Positions 1-6,470 of a stretch of DNA of 7,865 nt are shown piece by piece (the stretch's first letter is position 1; each line of letters opens with the position of its first letter). This DNA is from Thiobacillus sp. UBA2597 (lineage in GTDB: Bacteria > Pseudomonadota > Gammaproteobacteria > Burkholderiales > Thiobacillaceae). The notes beneath the pieces are model-generated. The model did not search any database and had not been told where the DNA came from. It saw only the letters and a list, made by a program, of their open reading frames with translations. A program made the position numbers and the translations under genes. The DNA is taken from NCBI GenBank assembly GCA_002339725.1, contig DDKN01000118.1, positions 1-7,865 of the forward strand, in the 5' to 3' direction.

Positions 1-18
1 GGGTGGCGTTTTCATTTG

Positions 19-94
19 TGGCGTCCCCACGGGGATTCGAACCCCGGTTACCGCCGTGAAAGGGCGATGTCCTAGGCCTCTAGACGATGGGGAC
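19..94 (-). tRNA. tRNA-Glu, anticodon UUC
   Basis: The minus strand folds as a complete 76-nt tRNA with an encoded CCA end (19-21). The acceptor stem pairs 88-94 with 23-29 (GTCCCCA with TGGGGAC), and the discriminator base is G. The anticodon loop reads CTTTCAC with TTC in the centre, and the T-arm is CGGGG-TTCGAAT-CCCCG. The sequence closely matches the proteobacterial tRNA-Glu I know. The anticodon stem opens with a T-G wobble (TCGCC against GGCGG), where the E. coli gene has C-G; this should be tolerated. It lies 42 bases downstream of tRNA-Ala and is presumably cut from the same transcript. Only 18 bases remain between it and the window edge; they read AAAACGCCACCC on the minus strand, and no complete terminator can be seen. 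Confidence 0.97.
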
Positions 95-108
95 CTGTTA
101 CCAGGTCG

Positions 109-131
109 CGGGCGCCGGGGCGCCCGGTTTT
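109..131. other. GC-rich hairpin in the tRNA spacer
   Basis: Between the two tRNA genes, 109-115 (CGGGCGC) pairs perfectly with 120-126 (GCGCCCG) around a four-base loop. On the plus strand the stem is followed by a short run of four T (128-131), so it has terminator form only in the direction opposite to the tRNAs. On the minus strand there is no T run, so it should not stop tRNA transcription. In the tRNA precursor it would be a stable spacer stem, possibly relevant to processing, though that is inference. Confidence 0.45.
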
Positions 132-136
132 GTGTC

Positions 137-212
<76 letters not shown>

Positions 213-226
213 AAACGAAGCCCGCG

Positions 227-255
227 ATATTAGCGGTGCGGAAAAGGTTTGTAAA
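227..255 (-). promoter_or_regulatory. sigma70-type promoter of the tRNA-Ala-Glu unit
   Basis: On the minus strand a -35 hexamer TTTACA (250-255, five of six consensus bases) and a -10 hexamer TAATAT (227-232, four of six) are separated by exactly 17 bases. The discriminator after the -10 is CGCGGGC, all G and C. GC-rich discriminators are typical of stable-RNA promoters repressed by ppGpp and DksA, so stringent control is a reasonable inference. Transcription would begin near 216-221, only a few bases before tRNA-Ala. No clear terminator separates it from the upstream response regulator, so read-through is possible. Confidence 0.75.
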
Positions 256-267
256 GCCCCTGGTGGT

Positions 268-900
268 TTAAAGCCGTTTGTGGCGCTTCAGGTGCTGCAG
301 CACCAGAGTGGCCACCTGCACCCGGTTGTGGAAACCGAGCTTCTGCATGATGTTGGCCAGGTGGTTGCGCACGGTGTTGTCCGACAGGTTGAGCTTGGCG
401 CCGATGACCTTGTTGCTGTGGCCCTGGGCGACGTATTCGGCGATCTCCATTTCCCGTTGCGACAGCTTGGCCAGCGGGTCGGCGCTGTCGCCGCGCGAAA
501 GCTTTTGCAGCACCTGGGGCGGGAAGGCGCCGGCGTCCTGCAGCACGATGCCGATGGCGTGCAGGATCTGCTCCATGTCGGAGGACTTGAGCAGGTAACC
601 GTCGACCCCGCTGTCGATGGCGGCGCGGATCTCCTCGTCGGCATCCTCCACGGTGAGCACGATCACCTTCATGCCGGCCTGTTTCAGCGCCGGCACCAGG
701 CTCAGGCCGTCGCCGTCGGGCAGCGAGCGGTCGAGCAGGGCGACATCGGCGTGCTGGCTGCTCTCCAGCCAGGTCTGGGCGCAACGCAGATCGGCGCATT
801 CGCCCGCCACCCGGAAGCCTTCCTGCGACTCCAGGGCCTGCTTCACGCCAAGGCGCAGCAGGGGATGGTCGTCGATGATGAGGACGCTGATCGGGTTCAT
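268..900 (-). CDS. NarL/FixJ-family response regulator
   Basis: This 210-residue protein is a DNA-binding two-component response regulator acting in the cytoplasm. The receiver domain (about 4-122) shows the acidic pair D10-D11, the phosphoacceptor D57 in LLDRSLPDGDG, T83 and the conserved K105 in GYLLKSS. A LuxR-type helix-turn-helix follows at about 144-208 (LSQREMEIAEYVAQGHSNK, then the recognition segment SDNTVRNHLANIMQKLGF). All residues needed for phosphorylation-controlled DNA binding are present. The ATG at 898-900 places the receiver strand in the usual position; the ribosome-binding site is weak, and the next methionine is deep inside the domain. The gene starts 56 bases after dsbA ends and may be read from the dsbA transcript. 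No histidine kinase is in view, so signal and target genes are unknown; the dsbA neighbour hints at, but does not show, an envelope or redox link. Confidence 0.93.
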   Translation of the reverse strand: MNPISVLIIDDHPLLRLGVKQALESQEGFRVAGECADLRCAQTWLESSQHADVALLDRSLPDGDGLSLVPALKQAGMKVIVLTVEDADEEIRAAIDSGVDGYLLKSSDMEQILHAIGIVLQDAGAFPPQVLQKLSRGDSADPLAKLSQREMEIAEYVAQGHSNKVIGAKLNLSDNTVRNHLANIMQKLGFHNRVQVATLVLQHLKRHKRL

Positions 901-956
901 GGATGAGGTCTGCTCTGTGAAACCGGGCCGGACCAATGATAGCGCATGGCCGATCT

Positions 957-1598
957 TCAACGGCCTGGCTTCGCGCGCTTGGCGTCCTGCTCCATGCGGA
1001 TCAGGCTGTCCAGGGCGGCGAACAGGGCTGGATTGCTGCCGGTCATGTAGGCCGAGGTGATGTATTTGCCATTGACGGCGAAGGCGGGCACGCCGTCGAT
1101 TTTGTATTCCTGGACAAGCTGGCGCGCGCGCTGCACCTTGCTGTTGACGCTGAAGGAGTTGTAGGCCTGGGCCAGCTTGGCGCGGTCGGCGCCCTGCTGG
1201 GCGGCCCAGTCGAAGAAGATCTCCGGCTTGTTCAGTTTGATGCGCTCGATGTGGATGGCGTCGAACACCTTGGCGTGCAGCTGCTCGAGCTGGCCGGTCG
1301 CCTCCAGGGTGTAATAGACCCGGGTGAGCGGTTCCCAATCGGGATTGAGCGTGGCGGGCACGCGGCGCAGGACCACGTCCTTGGGCAGGCGCTTGGCCCA
1401 GGCATTGAGCTCGGGCTCGAGCCGATAGCAGTGCGGGCAGGCATACCAGAAGAATTCCAACACCTCGATCTTGCCCCGGGTCTCGGTCGCGCGCGGCTGC
1501 GCCAGCTTCACGTAGTCCACGCCTTCGAGGATGGCATGGGCGAGGGGTGTCACGAGCAGACCAAGGGCGAGCAGCAAACGGGCAAGGTAGCGGGGCAT
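957..1598 (-). CDS. dsbA: thiol:disulfide interchange protein DsbA
   Basis: DsbA introduces disulfide bonds into newly exported proteins in the periplasm and is reoxidised by DsbB. The 213-residue precursor starts with a Sec signal peptide (PRYLARLLLALGLLVTPLAHA, cleavage expected after A22). The thioredoxin fold carries the active site C54-P-H-C57 in FFWYACPHCYRLEP, the DsbA-specific CPHC dipeptide. The cis-proline loop is V170-P171 in IDGVPAFAVNG, and a helical insertion lies between these motifs. Length is close to the E. coli precursor (208). The ATG at 1596-1598 is supported by the Shine-Dalgarno sequence AGGAGA (1605-1610) seven bases upstream. It follows the SPOR gene by 17 bases and is probably cotranscribed with argS. 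One plausible client is nearby: the DacB protein has two cysteines that look like a disulfide pair. Confidence 0.97.
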   Translation of the reverse strand: MPRYLARLLLALGLLVTPLAHAILEGVDYVKLAQPRATETRGKIEVLEFFWYACPHCYRLEPELNAWAKRLPKDVVLRRVPATLNPDWEPLTRVYYTLEATGQLEQLHAKVFDAIHIERIKLNKPEIFFDWAAQQGADRAKLAQAYNSFSVNSKVQRARQLVQEYKIDGVPAFAVNGKYITSAYMTGSNPALFAALDSLIRMEQDAKRAKPGR

Positions 1599-1604
1599 GG
1601 CGTG

Positions 1605-1610
1605 TCTCCT
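1605..1610 (-). promoter_or_regulatory. ribosome binding site of dsbA
   Basis: The minus strand reads AGGAGA seven bases before the dsbA ATG, a strong Shine-Dalgarno match. It is the clearest ribosome-binding site in the window and fixes the dsbA start. It lies wholly inside the 17-base gap after the SPOR gene. Confidence 0.8.
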
Positions 1611-1615
1611 GTTGT

Positions 1616-2188
1616 TTATCGTGGGCTGGCCGCCTCTTTGATCAGACGCGGCTCGAATTGGTTCGCCGCCAGCGTGTCCATGGCGCTGATGGCGGCATCC
1701 TCGGTCTTGAACGGACCGACCCGGACCCGGTGCAGGGTGGCGCCGGCGCTGTCGATCTTCTGCACGACGACGTCCATGCCGAGCAGGGCCAGCCGGGCCT
1801 TGAGCCGGTCGGCGTCGGCCGGGCTCTTCAGGGCGGCGACCTGGAGCCAGTATACCTCGCGCCGCGGTTCGGCCACCGGCGCCTTGGCGTCCGGTCCGCC
1901 TTGCAGGATGTGATAGAAGGTGTAGTCGGGCGCCGGTTTGCCGCTCGACTCCACCGGGGGCGGCGGGCTGGGCGCGGGCTTTTCGGCGACCACGGCCGGG
2001 GCCGGCCGCTCGCGCGGGCTCTCGCTGCCCTTGTACACCATCGGGGTGAGGTAGATGTAGGCGGCGACGCCGGCGGCGATCACCAGGCCGAGCAAGAGGC
2101 CGAGCATCACCCCGGTGAACAGGCCGCCGCGCTTGTGGCGCGGCCGGGTCTCGGCATCCGGCTGGGCGCGCGAACGATAACGCGCCAT
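1616..2188 (-). CDS. membrane-anchored SPOR-domain protein (FtsN-like)
   Basis: SPOR domains bind peptidoglycan stripped of stem peptides and bring proteins to the division septum. This 190-residue protein has a basic cytoplasmic N-terminus (about 1-21), one transmembrane helix (about 22-48) and a proline- and alanine-rich periplasmic linker (about 58-88, including PAPSPPPPVESSGKPAP). The motif YTFYHIL (89-95) resembles the juxtadomain segment of betaproteobacterial FtsN-like proteins. The SPOR domain lies at about 110-186, with YWLQVAALKSPADADRLKARL and the repeat-like HRVRVGPFKTEDAA. The architecture is that of FtsN, but it is much shorter than E. coli FtsN (319), so essential division function is not proved. 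Its ATG shares one base with the argS stop (TAATG), and no clear Shine-Dalgarno is visible, which suggests translation coupled to argS. dsbA follows 17 bases later. Confidence 0.9.
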   Translation of the reverse strand: MARYRSRAQPDAETRPRHKRGGLFTGVMLGLLLGLVIAAGVAAYIYLTPMVYKGSESPRERPAPAVVAEKPAPSPPPPVESSGKPAPDYTFYHILQGGPDAKAPVAEPRREVYWLQVAALKSPADADRLKARLALLGMDVVVQKIDSAGATLHRVRVGPFKTEDAAISAMDTLAANQFEPRLIKEAASPR

Positions 2189-2190
2189 TA
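2186..2190 (-). promoter_or_regulatory. TAATG stop-start overlap of argS and SPOR gene
   Basis: The argS stop TAA (2188-2190) and the SPOR-gene ATG (2186-2188) share the base at 2188. The 20 bases before the ATG contain no good Shine-Dalgarno (GCGCCGGACAAG). Reinitiation by ribosomes finishing argS is the likely way the downstream gene is translated, so its output would follow that of argS. This is inferred from the layout alone. Confidence 0.65.
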
Positions 2191-3927
2191 CATCTTGTCC
2201 GGCGCCGAGACGCCGAGCAGGGCGAGGCCGCTCGCCAGCACCTGGCGCGTGGCGGCAATCAGCGCGAGACGGGCGAGCTTGAGCGCCTCGTCCTCCACCA
2301 GGAACTGGCAGCTGACGTAATAGCCGTGCAGGTCGGCCGCCAGGTCCTTCAGGTAATAGGCGATCAGGTGCGGCGCCAGCTCGCGCGCGGCGGCATCGCA
2401 GATCTGGGGGAACTCGGCCAGGCGACCGAGCAGCGCCAGCTCGCTCGGGTGCTCCAGGCGCGCAGGATCGGCCTCCATGAGGTCGGCGACAGCGCCGCCC
2501 CAGCCATTGAGCACGCTGGCGATGCGGGCGTGGGCGTACTGGATGTAATAGACCGGGTTGTCGCTGCTTTGCGATTTGGCCAGATCGAGGTCGAAGTCCA
2601 GGTGCTGTTCCGACTTGCGCAGCACATAGAAGAAGCGGGCGGCGTCGTTGCCGACCTCGGCCCGCAGCTCGCGCAGGGTGACGTATTCGCCGGCGCGGGT
2701 GGACATCGAGGCCTTTTGGCCGTTGCGGTAGAGCACGGCGAACTGCACCAGGGCCACGATCAGGCGGTCCGGATCGGCGCCGCCGGCCTTGAGCGCGCCC
2801 TTCACGCGCGGGATGTAGCCGTGATGGTCGGCGCCCCAGACGTCGATCACGCGGGCAAAGCCGCGCTCGAACTTGTTCAGGTGATAGGCGATGTCGGCCG
2901 CGAAATAGGTCCAGGCCCCGTTCTCGCGCCGCACCACGCGGTCCTTCTCGTCGCCGAACTCGGTCGAGCGGAACCAGAGCGCGCCGTCCTGCTGGTAGAT
3001 GTGGCCGTTCTGCTGCAGGCGCTCGACCGCACGGTCGATCAGGCCGGCCTCGTGCAGCGATTTTTCCGAGAACCAGTTGTCGAAGTGCACGCCGAATTCG
3101 GTCAGGTCGTTGCGGCAGTCGCCCAGCTGTTCGGTCAGGGCGTAGTTGTGGATGTAGGCATAGTCGTCGCCCAGCAACTGCTTGGCGCAGGCGATCAGGT
3201 GATCCAGGTGTTCTTCCGGCGCCTCGCCGCGATCGGGCGCGCCGGCCAAAAGCTCGGCCGCCGGGCGTTTGTAGCGCTCACCGTGCAGGGCGAAGATCCC
3301 CTCGGCCATCAGCTTCACGTAGCCGCCCTGGTAGGCGTTGTCGGGAAAGGGCACGAACTCGGCGCACAGTTCCAGATAGCGCAGCCAGGTCGACAGCGCC
3401 AGGATGTCCATCTGGCGGCCGGCATCGTTGACGTAGTACTCGCGCTGCACGTCATAACCGGCAAAGGCCAGCACATTGGCCAGGCTCGCGCCGAAGGCGG
3501 CGCCGCGGCCGTGGCCCACGTGCAGCGGCCCGGTTGGGTTGGCCGAGACGAACTCGACCTGCACCTTTTCATTGCGGCCCAGTCCGGTACGGCCGTATTC
3601 GGCGCCCAGCTTCAGGATGTGGCCGGCCAGGCGCTGCTTGGCGATCGGCTTGATGAAGACGTTGATGAAGCCGGGACCGGCGATCTCGATCCGGTCGATC
3701 AGATCCGAGTTGGGCAGGACGGCGATGAGCTCGGCCGCCACCTCGCGCGGGTTGCGCTTGAGGCCCTTGGCCAGCTGCATGGCCAGGTTGCAGGCCCAGT
3801 CGCCGTGGGTCGCCTGCTTGGGGCGCTCGAGTTCGATGGCGCAGGCGCTGCCGGGCGCGATCTGCGCCAGGGCCTGGCCGAACAGATCGCTCAGATGGGT
3901 TTTGGGATCGAGATACGGGGTGCTCAT
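2188..3927 (-). CDS. argS: arginyl-tRNA synthetase
   Basis: ArgRS attaches arginine to tRNA-Arg using ATP, in the cytoplasm. The 579-residue length matches the family (E. coli 577). In order are the N-terminal tRNA D-loop-recognition domain (about 5-95, with HGDWACNLAM and GPGFINVFI), the class I catalytic core with the HIGH motif as H136-V-G-H139 in SANPTGPLHVGHGRG, and the signature YYVNDAGRQ (164-172). WGADHHGYIPR (364-374) follows. The C-terminal DALR-type anticodon-binding domain covers about 455-579 (NPVYYIQYAHARI, ending LLGVSAPDKM). The KMSKS loop is degenerate (KASMSTRAGEYVTL, 405-418), as in many bacterial ArgRSs; K121 just before the HIGH motif fits the lysine reported to compensate. 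The gene starts 57 bases after priA and has a consensus -10 (TATAAT) of its own upstream; its Shine-Dalgarno is poor. It overlaps the next gene by one base. Confidence 0.98.
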   Translation of the reverse strand: MSTPYLDPKTHLSDLFGQALAQIAPGSACAIELERPKQATHGDWACNLAMQLAKGLKRNPREVAAELIAVLPNSDLIDRIEIAGPGFINVFIKPIAKQRLAGHILKLGAEYGRTGLGRNEKVQVEFVSANPTGPLHVGHGRGAAFGASLANVLAFAGYDVQREYYVNDAGRQMDILALSTWLRYLELCAEFVPFPDNAYQGGYVKLMAEGIFALHGERYKRPAAELLAGAPDRGEAPEEHLDHLIACAKQLLGDDYAYIHNYALTEQLGDCRNDLTEFGVHFDNWFSEKSLHEAGLIDRAVERLQQNGHIYQQDGALWFRSTEFGDEKDRVVRRENGAWTYFAADIAYHLNKFERGFARVIDVWGADHHGYIPRVKGALKAGGADPDRLIVALVQFAVLYRNGQKASMSTRAGEYVTLRELRAEVGNDAARFFYVLRKSEQHLDFDLDLAKSQSSDNPVYYIQYAHARIASVLNGWGGAVADLMEADPARLEHPSELALLGRLAEFPQICDAAARELAPHLIAYYLKDLAADLHGYYVSCQFLVEDEALKLARLALIAATRQVLASGLALLGVSAPDKM

Positions 3928-3938
3928 GACGGCGGGTT

Positions 3939-3950
3939 CGGAAAATTCCG
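3939..3950. repeat. short inverted repeat in the argS leader
   Basis: The sequence CGGAA-AA-TTCCG forms five-base-pair arms around a two-base centre, lying between the candidate -10 of argS and its start codon. It is short enough to occur by chance. It could be an operator half-site pair or only a coincidence; nothing else in the sequence decides between these. Confidence 0.3.
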
Positions 3951-3953
3951 CGA

Positions 3954-3959
3954 ATTATA
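3954..3959 (-). promoter_or_regulatory. candidate -10 element for argS
   Basis: A perfect TATAAT lies on the minus strand 27 bases upstream of the argS ATG, which would give a leader of about 20 bases. No good -35 hexamer is present at 16 to 18 bases upstream (the best reads GGCTCC or CGGCTC), and there is no extended -10 TG. It may be an activator-dependent or weak promoter supplementing read-through from priA. Confidence 0.5.
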
Positions 3960-3968
3960 GCCGCATCG

Positions 3969-3984
3969 GGCCGCCGGAGCCGGC

Positions 3985-3985
<1 letters not shown>
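3969..3985. other. GC hairpin just after priA
   Basis: GGCCG (3969-3973) pairs with CGGCC (3981-3985) around a seven-base loop, touching the last base of the priA stop codon. There is no T run after it on the minus strand, so it is unlikely to be an efficient intrinsic terminator and would allow read-through from priA into argS. It may only slow polymerase or protect the 3' end. Confidence 0.3.
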
Positions 3986-6159
<2,174 letters not shown>

Positions 6160-6177
6160 GGCGACTTGGGGCCGGAA

Positions 6178-6205
6178 GTTAAAGTGAAATCTGCGCGAAT
6201 GGCAA
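6178..6205 (-). promoter_or_regulatory. candidate priA promoter
   Basis: On the minus strand TTGCCA (6200-6205, five of six -35 bases) is followed after 16 bases by TTTAAC (6178-6183, four of six -10 bases). Transcription would start near 6171, giving a leader of about a dozen bases. The DnaA-like sites lie 32-66 bases upstream of the -35. Other pairings were weaker, but none is strong enough to be certain. Confidence 0.4.
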
Positions 6206-6236
6206 AAAACCCAATGCGGACAAGGGAGTTTTCCAG

Positions 6237-6271
6237 TTGTCCACGAAACCTGTGGATAAGTATGTGGAGAA
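6237..6271. promoter_or_regulatory. cluster of three DnaA-box-like sites
   Basis: The known DnaA-box consensus is TTWTNCACA. A perfect box TTATCCACA is on the minus strand at 6251-6259. A one-mismatch box TTCTCCACA is on the minus strand at 6263-6271. A two-mismatch box TTGTCCACG is on the plus strand at 6237-6245. Starts are 14 and 12 bases apart. The first two face each other and can form an eight-pair hairpin (6237-6244 with 6252-6259, one G-T pair, seven-base loop). Such density in a GC-rich genome is unlikely to be chance, but binding is inferred, not shown. Confidence 0.6.
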
Positions 6272-6287
6272 GGTGTCGTATAAATGC

Positions 6288-6314
6288 AAAAAAGGCTTGT
6301 GGTTGCGGCCTTTT
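6288..6314. terminator. possible bidirectional terminator hairpin
   Basis: AAAAGGC (6290-6296) pairs perfectly with GCCTTTT (6308-6314) around an 11-base loop. On the minus strand the descending arm runs into six T (6293-6288), so it has the form of a weak rho-independent terminator for dacB, about 155 bases past its stop codon. On the plus strand it also ends in four T. Only three of the seven pairs are G-C, so efficiency is doubtful. Confidence 0.4.
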
Positions 6315-6408
6315 CGCCGTTCAGCCCAGAAAATGCGCAAAGTTTTAATCATTTAATTTCAATGGCTTAGAGTTTGTTTGAAAACCGGGGGCGAACTCTT
6401 GACAGGAA

Positions 6409-6427
6409 GCGCGGCCTTTTGCTGCGC
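6409..6427. other. hairpin downstream of dacB
   Basis: GCGCGGC (6409-6415) and GCTGCGC (6421-6427) form seven pairs with one G-T on the plus strand; on the minus strand the same position is an A-C mismatch. The loop is five bases. It lies 43 bases past the dacB stop, where a terminator is expected, but only a broken T run (TTCCTGT) follows on the minus strand. It may stabilise the dacB 3' end rather than terminate. Confidence 0.3.
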
Positions 6428-6429
6428 AA

Positions 6430-6438
6430 TGTGCATAA
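6430..6438 (-). promoter_or_regulatory. isolated DnaA-box consensus match
   Basis: The minus strand reads TTATGCACA, a full match to TTWTNCACA. It sits 158 bases from the three-box cluster, on the other side of the AT-rich patch. A single nine-base match could arise by chance; its place in the same intergenic region makes it worth recording. Confidence 0.4.
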
Positions 6439-6470
6439 GTGACTGCTGAAATGCCCGGGAAATGGCGTAT

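Larger units (their letters stand above)
6160..6470. other. intergenic region between dacB and priA
   Basis: This 311-base gap is the only sizeable non-coding stretch. It contains no ORF with protein-like character. From the dacB side (right) it holds a DnaA-box-like site (6430-6438), a hairpin (6409-6427), an AT-rich patch (about 6337-6385, including AGTTTTAATCATTTAATTTC), an A/T-flanked hairpin (6290-6314), three DnaA-box-like sites (6237-6271) and a candidate priA promoter (6178-6205). Base composition is visibly lower in GC than the flanking genes. Its expected roles are ending dacB transcription and starting priA; the DnaA sites suggest an additional replication-linked function. Confidence 0.7.

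Noticed and set aside
280..906. 208-residue plus-strand frame mirroring the response regulator
   Set aside because: Exact antisense shadow of the regulator gene. The minus-strand reading has the full receiver and HTH motifs.
936..960. Promoter for the response regulator using TTGAAG (955-960) and TATCAT (936-941)
   Set aside because: The hexamers are only 13 bases apart, too close for sigma70, and no other -35 fits.
901..1338. N-terminal extension of the response regulator (open frame to 1338)
   Set aside because: The extra residues run through dsbA out of frame and have no family similarity. The receiver domain begins naturally at the ATG at 898-900.
936..1913. 325-residue plus-strand frame across dsbA and the SPOR gene
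   Set aside because: It crosses two well-supported minus-strand genes and their junction, and shows no protein family features.
2326..3960. 544-residue open frame on the plus strand opposite argS
   Set aside because: It is the complement of a gene with every ArgRS motif. Long antisense frames are expected in GC-rich coding DNA, and its translation (runs of V, G, Q, A, H) shows no domain.
6399..6427. Perfect TTGACA (6399-6404) as a plus-strand promoter
   Set aside because: No -10 hexamer at 16 to 18 bases downstream (CTGCGC there), and no plus-strand gene follows.
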